Assembly: GCA_023440965.1 (NCBI GenBank)
Contig: JAEZRC010000003.1
Coordinates: 1 to 64,000 of the forward strand
Source: Bacillota bacterium
GTDB taxonomy: Bacteria > Bacillota > Clostridia > Oscillospirales > Ruminococcaceae
DNA: 64,000 bases
Reading direction: 5' to 3'
In this document: one piece after another, positions 7,842 through 17,584 of the stretch
Layout of the letters: every line of letters starts with the position of its first letter
Numbering within the stretch: the stretch's first letter is position 1
The notes under the pieces: generated by a model
Database searches by the model: none
Told to the model about the DNA's origin: nothing
The model's input: only the letters and a program-made list of their open reading frames with translations
Made by a program: the position numbers and the translations under genes

Positions 7842-9518
7842 ATGGATAGTATTTTAGGGCTGAAAAAATCAAACTGCAAGAACTGTTATAACTGCATAAG
7901 AAACTGTCCTGTAAAAAGCATAAAATTCAGTGAGGGACAGGCTAATATCATTATTGATGAGTGTATTCTTTGCGGTAAGTGTTTTGTTGCGTGCCCGCAG
8001 AATGCAAAGGAAATCCGTAATGATATAGGTATTGTTGATAAAGCAATTAAACAAGGCAGGAAGGTAATAGCAAGTGTTGCTCCTTCATACATAAGTGAAT
8101 TTGGTGCTTCGGGAATTGATGAAATACGACAGATGCTAAAGACTGTCGGTTTTTTTGATGCTTTTGAAACAGCAGAGGGTGCAGAGATTGTTAAAAAGGG
8201 ATATGAGAAGATTATTGCCCGTAAGGAAAAGAAGGTACTTATTTCCTCCTGCTGTCATACTGTAAATACTCTTATTCAGAAGTATTATCCAAATGCTATA
8301 AAATATCTTGCGGATGTAATTACTCCAATGCACGCACACGCAAAGATGATTAAGGAAAAATATCATGATGCTTTTGTTGTGTTTATCGGCCCATGTATTT
8401 CAAAAAAAGATGAAATGAAGCTTGTCAAAGAGCTTGACTGCGTTATTACCTTTGATGAAATAATGGATTATCTGCGTGAATATAATATAGAAATATCAGA
8501 GAAGGAGGTTGTCCTTGATGATGCTTATCGTGCAAGATTCTTCCCGAGAGCTGGCGGAATTATTGCTTCTATGGATACTGAGAATACTGGCTTTGAATAT
8601 TACGCTATTGATGGTGTTGAAAAATGTATACAGGTTCTTGACAGTATTGATAAATTTGAAACAAATAATTGCTTTATTGAAATGAATGCCTGTGAGGGTG
8701 GATGCATCAATGGGCCGGCTGCTTTGAAGTACAGAGAAAACTGTATTGATAGTATAAGAAGAGTAAATGCTTATTCAGGTGACAAGGATCTTGATTTGCT
8801 TACTGATATTTCACTTGAAAAGAATATAAATTACTGTGGCGTACACAGACAGATGCCTGGTGAGAATGCAATAAAGGATATTCTCAAGAAAATGGGAAAG
8901 ACCTTGCCTGAGCATGAGCTTAACTGTGGTACTTGCGGATACAAAACCTGTCGTGATAAAGCTGTTGCTATTTATTTTGGCAAGGCTGACCTGACTATGT
9001 GCCTGCCTTATTTAAAGGAAAAGGCGGAATCATTTTCGGACAAGATAATAAACAATTCACCTAATGCCATTATGGCAATAGATGATGACCTTAAGATTAT
9101 TGAGGCTAACCCGACAGCCTGTAGGTTATTTAATATGCAGGACAGAAAGTCGCTGATAAAAAATTCAATAGCAACGCTTTTTAATCCTTCCGATATTCTT
9201 GAAGTAATGGAAACCGGCAAATCAGTATTAGAGCGAAAGCTTGCATTGAATTCATATAAAAAGGTTGTTGAACAATCTATTGTTTATGACGAAGAATATC
9301 ATATATGCATAATTATTATGAAGGATATTTCCGACAAGCAGAAGGAACAGGACACAAAAAATGAACTGTGCCTTCAAACGGTTGTGGTTGCGGACAAGGT
9401 AATAGAAAAACAGATGAGAGTTGTTCAGGAAATTGCTTCACTCCTCGGTGAAACAGCAGCAGAAACACAGATTGCTCTCACAAAGCTTAAAGATGCTTTT
9501 ATAAATGATGAATTATAA
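7842..9518 (+). CDS. hydS: Putative sensory [FeFe]-hydrogenase with PAS domain
   Basis: 558 residues. In order: two [4Fe-4S] ferredoxin motifs (CKNCYNCIRNCP at 12-23; CILCGKCFVACP at 41-52); an H-cluster domain with the three signature loops in altered form (SSCCHTVN, PCISKKDE, ACEGGCINGP); a CGTCGYKTC iron-sulfur motif near residue 370; and a PAS domain of about 100 residues beginning INNSPNAIMAIDDD. H-domain plus PAS is the layout of group C HydS proteins, thought to sense H2 rather than make it. Both cysteines of the first loop remain, but the Pro after them is His. I chose ATG 7842 (GTGAGG just upstream) over a TTG at 7824 that overlaps the ferredoxin gene. Confidence 0.85.
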   Translation: MDSILGLKKSNCKNCYNCIRNCPVKSIKFSEGQANIIIDECILCGKCFVACPQNAKEIRNDIGIVDKAIKQGRKVIASVAPSYISEFGASGIDEIRQMLKTVGFFDAFETAEGAEIVKKGYEKIIARKEKKVLISSCCHTVNTLIQKYYPNAIKYLADVITPMHAHAKMIKEKYHDAFVVFIGPCISKKDEMKLVKELDCVITFDEIMDYLREYNIEISEKEVVLDDAYRARFFPRAGGIIASMDTENTGFEYYAIDGVEKCIQVLDSIDKFETNNCFIEMNACEGGCINGPAALKYRENCIDSIRRVNAYSGDKDLDLLTDISLEKNINYCGVHRQMPGENAIKDILKKMGKTLPEHELNCGTCGYKTCRDKAVAIYFGKADLTMCLPYLKEKAESFSDKIINNSPNAIMAIDDDLKIIEANPTACRLFNMQDRKSLIKNSIATLFNPSDILEVMETGKSVLERKLALNSYKKVVEQSIVYDEEYHICIIIMKDISDKQKEQDTKNELCLQTVVVADKVIEKQMRVVQEIASLLGETAAETQIALTKLKDAFINDEL

Positions 9519-9544
9519 TCACTACAGTTTTTCAAGGAGAACCA

Positions 9545-10714
9545 ATGAACTCTTTATATACAGAAACAGGCTACGTTAGCCTTATTAAACACGGCGAATA
9601 TCTATGCGGAGATAAAGTAGAAATCATTGAGCATGATGAGAATGTAACGCTTGTTCTTGCCGACGGTCTTGGAAGTGGTGTTAAGGCAAATATCCTTGCA
9701 ACGCTTACTTCGAAAATCATCTGTACAATGATGTCAAATGGAATGTCACTTGAGCAGTGTGTTGATGCTATTGCAAGAACATTACCTGTGTGTACAGTCC
9801 GAAACATAGCATATTCCACATTCACAATCATTCAAGTAAGCAAGAACAGAATGACAACGCTTATACAGTTTGATAACCCTGCCTGTGTTGTTTTAAGAGA
9901 TGGCAAGAGTATTAAGTATGATTCCACACTTAAAACTATCGGCGAAAAGAAAATTTTTGAGAGTCACTTTAAAATTCAGATAGGTGATGTATTTGTAAGC
10001 TTTAGCGATGGGGCTGAATATGCAGGGGTAGGAAAGCTTCTCAACTTCGGCTGGCAGAGAAAGAATATTATTGAATATCTTGAACTCAGATATACTCCCG
10101 ATATGTCAGCAAAAATGGTTTCAACCTTTTTAGCAGAAGAATGTAACAGGCTTTATGGTGGAAGAGCGGGCGACGATACAACCATCGCAACAGTAAAAAT
10201 CCGTAACACTGAGGAAGTCAATGTTATGTTCGGGCCACCAAAGCAGTTGGATGATGAAAGCAAGGAGCTCGCACTTTTCTTTTCAAAAGAGGGCAAGAAG
10301 ATTGTATGCGGTGGAACAACCTCAAAAATTGTTGCTGATTATCTTAATAAGAGTGTTTCAACAAGTATTGATTATCCCGACAGGTCAATTCCGCCAATTG
10401 GTCACATTGAGGGAATTGATTTAGTGACTGAGGGAATAGTCACGATGAGTAAGGTTCTTGAAAACGCAAAGGAGATTGTATCTGATTCTGAACTTTCTTC
10501 TCACTGGAAGTATAAGCAGGACGGTGCATCGCTCCTTTCACAGATGCTATTCGAGTATGCAACAGAAATTAACTTTTTTGTAGGAACAGCTATAAATCCA
10601 GCTCATCAGAATCCTGACCTGCCATACAGTATAGGAATAAAACTCCAGATTATAAAGGAACTCAATGAATGCCTTAATCATATCGGCAAGAAGATAAACG
10701 TATTTTACTATTGA
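9545..10714 (+). CDS. SpoIIE/PP2C-type serine phosphatase
   Basis: 389 residues. The first 210 form a PP2C/SpoIIE phosphatase domain with the metal-binding aspartates in VLADGLGSG, SFSDGAEY and GRAGDDTT. The remaining 170 residues are a separate domain that I cannot name. It lies between a putative sensory hydrogenase and a catalytic hydrogenase, so the simplest model is a PAS/H-cluster input that changes the phosphatase, which then acts on an unknown phosphoprotein. A phosphatase next to HydS is known from other clostridia. AAGGAG sits just before ATG 9545. Confidence 0.8.
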   Translation: MNSLYTETGYVSLIKHGEYLCGDKVEIIEHDENVTLVLADGLGSGVKANILATLTSKIICTMMSNGMSLEQCVDAIARTLPVCTVRNIAYSTFTIIQVSKNRMTTLIQFDNPACVVLRDGKSIKYDSTLKTIGEKKIFESHFKIQIGDVFVSFSDGAEYAGVGKLLNFGWQRKNIIEYLELRYTPDMSAKMVSTFLAEECNRLYGGRAGDDTTIATVKIRNTEEVNVMFGPPKQLDDESKELALFFSKEGKKIVCGGTTSKIVADYLNKSVSTSIDYPDRSIPPIGHIEGIDLVTEGIVTMSKVLENAKEIVSDSELSSHWKYKQDGASLLSQMLFEYATEINFFVGTAINPAHQNPDLPYSIGIKLQIIKELNECLNHIGKKINVFYY

Positions 10715-10735
10715 TTGATATTAGGAGAGAAATAA

Positions 10736-12172
10736 ATGCCAAAGTTTGATACCCAGGTACAGATTTTAAAATATAAGGTCCTTAGGGAAGTCGCAAGGCA
10801 CGCTTATGCGGGAACGCTTGAGGACTGCCAGTATGAAATCCCAAAGGAAATTGTCAATGGAAAAGAAGCAACAATGCGTTGCTGTATATATAAAGAACGT
10901 GCAATAGTGGGCGAGCGAATAAAACTTGCTATGGGAGGAAACAAAGATAACCCTAACATTGTTGAAGTCCTTGATATTGCGTGTGATGAATGCCCTGTTA
11001 CAACCTATGCAGTAACAGATGCGTGCAGAGGCTGTATCGCTCACAGATGCGCTGAAAACTGCAACTTTGGAGCAATATCCTTTGATAATCTTGATCATAA
11101 GGCGCATATCAACCCTGATAAATGTAAGGAATGTGGAAAGTGCGCAGCAGCTTGTCCTTATTCAGCAATACAGTCAATGAAAAGACCATGTGAAAAAGCC
11201 TGCAAGGTGAAGGCTATATCAATGGATGAGGATAAAAAGGCAAGTATTAATAATGACAAGTGTATTGAATGTGGTGCTTGTGTTTATCAGTGTCCGTTTG
11301 GTGCGATAATGGACAAATCCTTTATTGTGGATGCTGTAAATATCCTTAAGAACAGCGACAATAATCAGAATTATAAAGTATATGCAGTGGTTGCTCCATC
11401 AATTTCGAGTCAGTTTGTTGAGTATAAGCTTGGCCAGATTATTACAGCATTAAAGAAAATGGGATTTCATAGTGTAATTGAAGCTGCTCTCGGCGCTGAT
11501 ATGGTGGCTTTTGATGAGGCAAAGGAGCTGTACGAAAAAGGCTTTCTCACAAGTTCGTGTTGCCCTGCTTTTGTCCAATACATAGAAAAGAACTTCCCTG
11601 CACTTGTGCCAAACATTTCTCACAATGTTTCACCAATGATAGCTATATCACAATTCATAAAGCAGATTGATACGGAGGCAAGAATAATCTTCATAGGACC
11701 TTGTACTGCTAAAAAGGCTGAAATCAATAAAGAGGGAGTAAAAGGCATAATTGATTGTGTAATAACTTTTGAGGAATTACAGGCGCTTATTGACTGCAAT
11801 GATATTGATGTTTCTTCCCTTGAAGAAGACTACCTGGACAACGCATCATACTTTGGTCGAATTTTTGCACGAAGTGGCGGACTTGCTAAAGCTGTTGAAC
11901 AGGCACTAAAGGAACAGAATATTATTGATTTTAAATATAAGCCGATTTCATGCGACGGTATTGAAGCGTGCAGAACAGCACTTCTTAAGGCAAACAAGAA
12001 TAAAGAGCTACTAGGGGCAAACTTTATTGAGGGTATGGCGTGTGTTGGTGGGTGTATCGGCGGTGCTTGCAACCTTACCCACGAGCCAAAAGATAAGAAC
12101 GAAGTCGATAAGTATGGAATGCTTGCAAAGGAAAAGACAATTTCAGACGCAATAAGGCTTAGAAATATATAA
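10736..12172 (+). CDS. [FeFe]-hydrogenase, group B-like
   Basis: 478 residues. A Cys-rich N-terminal segment (CDECP, CRGCIAHRC, CNFGAI) is followed by ferredoxin motifs CKECGKCAAACP, PCEKACK and CIECGACVYQCP, then the H-cluster domain with the intact loops TSSCCPAF, GPCTAKKAE and EGMACVGGCIGG. This set matches ferredoxin-dependent group B monomeric hydrogenases, so I expect H2 evolution or uptake with ferredoxin in the cytosol. Compared with the sensory paralogue two genes upstream, its loops are canonical, supporting a split into catalyst and sensor. GGAGAG precedes ATG 10736; last gene of the operon. Confidence 0.88.
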   Translation: MPKFDTQVQILKYKVLREVARHAYAGTLEDCQYEIPKEIVNGKEATMRCCIYKERAIVGERIKLAMGGNKDNPNIVEVLDIACDECPVTTYAVTDACRGCIAHRCAENCNFGAISFDNLDHKAHINPDKCKECGKCAAACPYSAIQSMKRPCEKACKVKAISMDEDKKASINNDKCIECGACVYQCPFGAIMDKSFIVDAVNILKNSDNNQNYKVYAVVAPSISSQFVEYKLGQIITALKKMGFHSVIEAALGADMVAFDEAKELYEKGFLTSSCCPAFVQYIEKNFPALVPNISHNVSPMIAISQFIKQIDTEARIIFIGPCTAKKAEINKEGVKGIIDCVITFEELQALIDCNDIDVSSLEEDYLDNASYFGRIFARSGGLAKAVEQALKEQNIIDFKYKPISCDGIEACRTALLKANKNKELLGANFIEGMACVGGCIGGACNLTHEPKDKNEVDKYGMLAKEKTISDAIRLRNI

Positions 12173-12175
12173 ATA

Positions 12176-12206
12176 AAAAGAGAAGCATAATGCTTCTCTT
12201 TTTTTA
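12176..12206 (+). terminator. Rho-independent terminator of the hydrogenase operon
   Basis: AAAAAGAGAAGCAT pairs with ATGCTTCTCTTTTT with almost no loop and ends in a T run, four bases after the last hydrogenase stop codon. Confidence 0.9.
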
Positions 12207-12212
12207 TTAGCT

Positions 12213-12258
12213 AAAAAAGAAACGCTTGTTATAATTTCTTATAATTGCAAGCGTTTCT
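12213..12258 (-). terminator. Rho-independent terminator of the repeat surface protein
   Basis: On the minus strand AGAAACGCTTG pairs with CAAGCGTTTCT (11 bp) and is followed by TTTTT. It faces the terminator of the hydrogenase operon. Confidence 0.85.
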
Positions 12259-12268
12259 GGTTTTATTA

Positions 12269-15200
12269 TTATTTAGCAAACTTAAATTTGTACTTTTTTC
12301 TTACGACTGCAAGAGTTACAACTGATAAAATTGCAATTATTGAAAAAGTCGCAACGGTATCATTTCCAGATGTCTGTGGGTTAGTTGTATTGCTAAGCTC
12401 ATTTGCTGTATCTACCACCATTGCATATGGTGAGAAATGTGTTGCTTTAAACTGGGCACAGTAAACCCCATTAACTAACACAATTTTAGTATCTAGAATT
12501 GTAAGCTTGCCATCTATTAGACAAACAACCTTAATTTTATCCTTATTTGCAATCAAATTTTCAGGAATAGGACAAGTTATTACGACTGAAGTCCCTGAGT
12601 TTGGCTGAACCTTTGTATCAGTTCCTTTAATATAAAGGCTTATATCAAGTGGGAAAACAGTAATATCCTTTATTTCGCTAGTTATTTTATCATCAATAGC
12701 TTTTGTTATCGCCTGTTTAACTGCCGGATCATTTTTCATTCTTACTTCAACAGGGTGATCAAACGCTTCACCCTGAGGAGCAACAGAAATTAAATCTGGA
12801 TTTTTAATTTCAGCAGGTACCTCAATGATTGTAATTGTTTTTTGAATTTTCCAATGTGCTGTAAGTGTTATATTACCAGTGACCTTATCAGTTGCAAAAT
12901 TCCACTTTGTTGAACCATTATACCAACCAAGGAAGTCACAGCCTGTTTTTGTTGGGTCTGCTGGGATATTAGCATAGTTATTATAATCGATTGTCTGATT
13001 TTCAGGAGCAATTGAGCCACCGTCTGTATTAAAGCTTACTGTATACTGTGCATTCTTCCAGTGTGCTGTAAGTGTTATATTGCCAGTGACCTTATCAGTT
13101 GCAAAATTCCACTTTGTTGAACCATTATACCAACCAAGGAAGTCACAGCCTGTTTTCGTTGGATCTGCTGGGATATTAGCATAGTTATTATAATCGATTG
13201 TCTGATTTTCAGGAGCAATTGAGCCACCGTCAGTATTAAAGCTAACTGTATACTGTGCATTCTTCCAGTGTGCTGTAAGTGTTATATTGCCAGTGACTTT
13301 ATCAGTAGCAAAATTCCACTTTGTTGAACCATTATACCAACCAAGGAAGTCACAGCCTGTTTTTGTTGGATCTTCTGGGACATTAGCATAGTTGTTATAA
13401 TCGACTGTCTGATTTTCAGGAGCAATTGAACCACCATCTGTATTAAAGCTTACTGTATACTGTGCATTCTTCCAGTGTGCTGTAAGTGTTATATTACCAG
13501 TGACCTTATCAGTAGCAAAATTCCACTTTGTTGAACCATTATACCAACCAAGGAAGTCACAGCCTGTTTTTGTTGGGTCTGATGGGATATTAGCATAGCT
13601 GTTATAATTAATTATCTGATTTCCAGGAGCGGTTGAACCACCATCTGTATTAAAGCTTACTATAAACTGTTGAATTTTCCAATGCGCTGTAAGTGATATA
13701 TTGCTTGTAACTTTATCAGTTGCAAAATTCCACTTTGTTGAACCATTATACCAACCAAGGAAGTCACAGCCTGTTTTTGTTGGGTCTGCTGGGATATTAG
13801 CATAACTGTTATAATCGATTGTCTTATTTCCAGGAGCAATTGAGCCACCGTCGGTATTAAAGCTTACTGTGTACTGTGCATTCTTCCAGTGTGCTGTAAG
13901 TGTTATATTGCCAGTGACCTTATCAGTTGCAAAATTCCACTTTGTTGAACCATTATACCAACCAAGGAAGTCACAGCCTGTTTTTGTTGGATCTGCTGGG
14001 ATATTAGCATAGTTGTTATAATTAATTGTCTGATTTCCAGGAGCGGTTGAACCACCATCTGTATTAAATGAAACAGTATATGTCTCTGGAATATCAACAG
14101 TAAAATTAATTGTAGATACATTACCAACACTATCTGTTACACTTAAAGTATAATCACCGTTTGTCGAGATTTTTTCGAAATTATATCCGCTGACTTCACT
14201 GCCATTCTTTAATAATGATACAACAATGCCACTTTCTGAACACGCAGGAGTTACTTCTGAAGTATATGTTTGATTATTTTCAACTCCTGTTATTAAAGGT
14301 GGTATTGTATCAATAGTATAAATCTCCCCAGTATATTCACCAATTACATCGTTGCCTGCAAGATCCTTAATTCCTGTTCCAACTTCAGCCGAAAAAAGTT
14401 GAAAAGTTCCACTACCTGATATACCATTAATTGTTACAGTATATGTTTTTCCACTTCCTGTAACTGTCCATGAAGTATAGGATATTCCAACATATATTGA
14501 ATTAAAACCATATCTATCAACTCCTGTAACATCTTCGCTGAATGTTACAGTATAGCTTACACTTGTGGCTTTAGTGGGTGATGTATCAGCACGCGTAATT
14601 GATACCACTGTTGGGGCTGTGTTATCAGTCCACTTTGCGTGTAAAGTTGTATTTGCAGTTACTGTATCATTTGCGAAATCCCAGTCGTCTAAAAATGTAT
14701 TATCATCTTTGTACCAACCACCAAAAGCATAACCAGATTTTGTCGGTGCTGGTGTTGGAGCTGTAATTACTGAACCACTTGTAATATCTGTTTTATCAGA
14801 AACAGCCGAGCCACCATTGCTGTCAAATGATACGGTGTATTTAGGAGTAGATGCACCAACGGTGATTGTTATTTCACATGTATTAAATGTCGACAAATCA
14901 TAACTATCCAAGCACTCGGCGTGAAAGGTATATGTGCCACTTACACCTGCTTTGAAAGTCATATAATCAGTATTATCATAAGTCATATAAGAATTATAGA
15001 CACCATCAGCAGCCAGTTCACTAATATCGATATTATTATAAATTTTTCCATTCTCGTTTGCAGGCTGTGTAAAACCATACGTAAAGCCATCGTGACTGTT
15101 ATAATCGTCAGATGTTAAGCCAAACAATTGGTAAGGGTAAAGCTTTAATTCTTCATCAACAGCACACGATCCGGTTGCTGTTTTTGTTGGCAGATCAACA

Positions 15201-15319
15201 GTTATGCTACCTGCAGCTTTGACTTTTAAATCAATATCAGGCATAATCATTATAGCAATGAGTATTGCTAATATCATGCAAAGTGATTTTTTAATAATAG
15301 TCTTTTTAGATTTGATCAT
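12269..15319 (-). CDS. Sortase-anchored repeat surface protein
   Basis: 1016 residues. A signal peptide (hydrophobic core about 12-28, end near VKAAG) is followed by an unassigned beta-domain, one divergent Listeria-Bacteroides repeat (YTVSFDSNGGSAV...WYKDD), Ig-like regions with TFSEDVTGVD, six near-identical 69-residue Listeria-Bacteroides (beta-grasp, InlB B-type) repeats, and a domain of about 150 residues. The C-terminus NPQTSGN, hydrophobic helix, RKKYKFKFAK is a sortase sorting signal of the NPQT type. The protein should be covalently wall-linked and may be an adhesin. AGGAGG precedes ATG 15319. It is transcribed alone. Confidence 0.85.
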   Translation of the reverse strand: MIKSKKTIIKKSLCMILAILIAIMIMPDIDLKVKAAGSITVDLPTKTATGSCAVDEELKLYPYQLFGLTSDDYNSHDGFTYGFTQPANENGKIYNNIDISELAADGVYNSYMTYDNTDYMTFKAGVSGTYTFHAECLDSYDLSTFNTCEITITVGASTPKYTVSFDSNGGSAVSDKTDITSGSVITAPTPAPTKSGYAFGGWYKDDNTFLDDWDFANDTVTANTTLHAKWTDNTAPTVVSITRADTSPTKATSVSYTVTFSEDVTGVDRYGFNSIYVGISYTSWTVTGSGKTYTVTINGISGSGTFQLFSAEVGTGIKDLAGNDVIGEYTGEIYTIDTIPPLITGVENNQTYTSEVTPACSESGIVVSLLKNGSEVSGYNFEKISTNGDYTLSVTDSVGNVSTINFTVDIPETYTVSFNTDGGSTAPGNQTINYNNYANIPADPTKTGCDFLGWYNGSTKWNFATDKVTGNITLTAHWKNAQYTVSFNTDGGSIAPGNKTIDYNSYANIPADPTKTGCDFLGWYNGSTKWNFATDKVTSNISLTAHWKIQQFIVSFNTDGGSTAPGNQIINYNSYANIPSDPTKTGCDFLGWYNGSTKWNFATDKVTGNITLTAHWKNAQYTVSFNTDGGSIAPENQTVDYNNYANVPEDPTKTGCDFLGWYNGSTKWNFATDKVTGNITLTAHWKNAQYTVSFNTDGGSIAPENQTIDYNNYANIPADPTKTGCDFLGWYNGSTKWNFATDKVTGNITLTAHWKNAQYTVSFNTDGGSIAPENQTIDYNNYANIPADPTKTGCDFLGWYNGSTKWNFATDKVTGNITLTAHWKIQKTITIIEVPAEIKNPDLISVAPQGEAFDHPVEVRMKNDPAVKQAITKAIDDKITSEIKDITVFPLDISLYIKGTDTKVQPNSGTSVVITCPIPENLIANKDKIKVVCLIDGKLTILDTKIVLVNGVYCAQFKATHFSPYAMVVDTANELSNTTNPQTSGNDTVATFSIIAILSVVTLAVVRKKYKFKFAK
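12848..14083 (-). repeat. Six tandem 207-bp repeats encoding Listeria-Bacteroides units
   Basis: The 69-codon unit from TVSFNTDGGS to LTAHWK is present six times with very few nucleotide differences; units 4 to 6 are almost identical. Most differences cluster in the IAPENQTIDYNNYANIP segment. Such low divergence at silent sites implies recent amplification or gene conversion, so copy number probably varies between strains. Confidence 0.9.
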
Positions 15320-16025
15320 AAATAACCTCCTATATTTGTACTAAATAATTATAATAATACTTGTAATTATAATTTTATATAAAAATAGTTTCCTGAAAAA
15401 ACTATTAATCAAGAAACTACCATATACAAATTATTTTTTATTTGCTATTTTAATCAATATACCATTTTATAGTCTAATTGTCAACTATTATTAACATTTT
15501 TATATATATTATTACATTATTATATAATATACTTTGTAAAATATTTCCTGTAACTATAAAATAACTTTAATCTACTATGTTAAACCTCTGTTATTATATT
15601 TATTATAATTTTTTCTTAATCTATTATTGCCTGTACCTTTGGTGTTGAGCTGCCATCCATGAATTAAAGAGTAATCCGCTCGCCAAGAATTTTCTTTGCA
15701 AGCTCGTGTCCAATTATACACTCGCCCATTGACCCTATGACAACCTATTATTGGTTGTCATAGTGCTTATACTTACTCATAACAAAATCTATTAAATGTA
15801 TTATCTGTAATAGTTTATACCTTGCTATAACAACAATACTTTTAATAAATATCTATTACTTTTTACTGAAATCATAATTCTGATTTTAACAGATTTGTCA
15901 ACCTATATGTTGCAAAAAGTCACATTTTATGTTAATATATAAATTGATTGTTATATATAAATACTTACAGCAAAAATATAAATCATACTATATATTTGTT
16001 TTTAAATGAAAGGATTTTTATTTGT
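15320..16025. other. Long intergenic region before guaA
   Basis: About 700 bases of AT-rich sequence. The only coding-like trace is the minus-strand remnant at 15664-15747. A hairpin TATGACAACC/GGTTGTCATA lies at 15736-15761. I looked for a purine riboswitch ahead of guaA and did not find its conserved core. The guaA promoter is probably within 15880-15960 but is not distinct. Confidence 0.5.
15664..15747 (-). pseudogene. C-terminal remnant, sugar-phosphate-isomerase-like
   Basis: The minus strand reads VVIGSMGECIIGHELAKKIL and a few more residues to a stop at 15664-15666, and is closed upstream by another stop at about 15748. The pattern GxxxIGxELAxxI resembles the C-terminus of RpiB/LacA/LacB isomerases. 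With under 30 codons and no start it is at best a relic; the family assignment is tentative. Confidence 0.3.
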
Positions 16026-17567
16026 ATGGCTCATCAGTTTGTTTTAATTGTTGATTTTGGCGGACAGTATAACCAGCTTATCGCTCGTCGTGTCCGTGAA
16101 TGTGGTGTATATTGTGAAGTTCGTTCTTACAAAATCACTATGGATGAAATTAAAAAGTTAAACCCTGTTGGAATTATCTTCACAGGTGGTCCTAACAGTG
16201 TTTATCTTGAAACTTCCCCTAATATAAGCAAGGAAATTTTTGAACTTAATATTCCTATTCTCGGAATATGTTATGGCTGTCAGCTTATGGCATATCATCT
16301 TGGTGGAAAGGTTGTTCCAGCTTCAGAAGCGACCGCTCGTGAATACGGAAAAACTGAGACATTTTATGATACAACTTGCAAGCTTTTTGAAGGCTTGAAT
16401 GAAAAGGGTATTTCGTGGATGAGCCACGGTGACTATATGGAAAAGGTTCCTGACGGCTTTAAGCTTACTGCTCATTCAGAAGCTTGCCCTAATGTTGCTA
16501 TTTCCGATGAAAAACGCAAATTCTACGGCGTTCAGTTCCACCCTGAAGTTAACCACACTGAAAACGGTTTGAAAATGCTCCACAACTTCTTATACAACGT
16601 ATGCGGATGTACTGGTGACTGGACAATGGGCAATTACGCTGAAACTGCTATTAAAAATATAAAAGATAAAGTCGGCGACGGAAAGGTTCTGCTTGCACTT
16701 TCAGGCGGAGTCGACAGCTCAGTATGTGCTGCTCTTCTTGCTAAGGCAATCGGAAATCAGCTCACTTGTATTTTCGTTGATCACGGATTTATGAGGAAAA
16801 ACGAAGGCGATGAAGTTGAAGAAGCCTTTAAGGACTGGGATATTAACCTTATCAGAGTCAACGCTAAGGATAGATTTATGGCTCGTCTTGAGGGCGTTTC
16901 TGATCCTGAAACAAAGAGAAAAATCATCGGTGAAGAATTCATAAGAGTATTTGAAATTGAAGCTAAAAAAATCGGCAAGGTTGACTTCCTTGCACAGGGA
17001 ACAATTTATCCTGACATTATTGAATCAGGCACTGGCGACGCTGCTGTCATCAAGTCACACCACAACGTTGGCGGACTCCCTGACTTTGTTGATTTTAAGG
17101 AAATCATTGAGCCACTAAGATTATTGTTCAAGGACGAAACAAGAAAGCTTGGCATTGAACTTGGACTTTCAGACAAGCTTGTATGGCGTCAGCCATTCCC
17201 TGGTCCTGGGCTTGCTATAAGAATTATCGGTGAAATTACTGACGAAAAGCTTCTTATCTTGCAGGATGCTGATCTTATCTTCCGTGAGGAAATTGCTATT
17301 GCCGGTCTTGACAGAAGCATTAATCAGTATTTTGCTGTTCTTACATCAATGCGTTCTGTTGGTGTTATGGGTGATGGAAGAACCTATGATTACACACTCG
17401 CGCTCCGTGGAGTTACAACAACTGACTTTATGACTGCTGACTTTGCAAGAATTCCTTATGAGGTTCTCGAGAAGATTTCAGTAAGACTCATTAACGAGGT
17501 CACGTCAATAAATAGAATAGTTTATGACATAACTACAAAACCACCAGCAACTATAGAGTGGGAATAA
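16026..17567 (+). CDS. guaA: GMP synthase (glutamine-hydrolysing)
   Basis: 513 residues, the normal length. It converts XMP, ATP and glutamine to GMP in the cytosol. The class I glutaminase domain has the nucleophile in GICYGCQLM and the His/Glu pair in VQFHPEVNH. The ATP pyrophosphatase domain has the P-loop LSGGVDSS near residue 225, and the C-terminal dimerisation domain ends in KPPATIEWE. I chose ATG 16026, which gives the standard MAHQFVLIVDFGG start and has GAAAGGA upstream; a longer frame from 15948 lacks a ribosome binding site. Own terminator follows, so monocistronic. Confidence 0.97.
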   Translation: MAHQFVLIVDFGGQYNQLIARRVRECGVYCEVRSYKITMDEIKKLNPVGIIFTGGPNSVYLETSPNISKEIFELNIPILGICYGCQLMAYHLGGKVVPASEATAREYGKTETFYDTTCKLFEGLNEKGISWMSHGDYMEKVPDGFKLTAHSEACPNVAISDEKRKFYGVQFHPEVNHTENGLKMLHNFLYNVCGCTGDWTMGNYAETAIKNIKDKVGDGKVLLALSGGVDSSVCAALLAKAIGNQLTCIFVDHGFMRKNEGDEVEEAFKDWDINLIRVNAKDRFMARLEGVSDPETKRKIIGEEFIRVFEIEAKKIGKVDFLAQGTIYPDIIESGTGDAAVIKSHHNVGGLPDFVDFKEIIEPLRLLFKDETRKLGIELGLSDKLVWRQPFPGPGLAIRIIGEITDEKLLILQDADLIFREEIAIAGLDRSINQYFAVLTSMRSVGVMGDGRTYDYTLALRGVTTTDFMTADFARIPYEVLEKISVRLINEVTSINRIVYDITTKPPATIEWE

Positions 17568-17584
17568 TCGGCGAGATAAACAAA

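Noticed and set aside
13075..14130. Repeated alternative frames across the 207-bp repeats
   Set aside because: They exist only because the repeats are near-identical; they have no starts with ribosome binding sites and lie within the surface-protein gene.
15736..15761. Hairpin TATGACAACC/GGTTGTCATA as a terminator
   Set aside because: No T run follows on either strand and no gene ends here; it overlaps the sugar-isomerase-like remnant.
15880..16020. Purine riboswitch expected upstream of guaA
   Set aside because: Neither the conserved three-way junction core nor paired stems are present.
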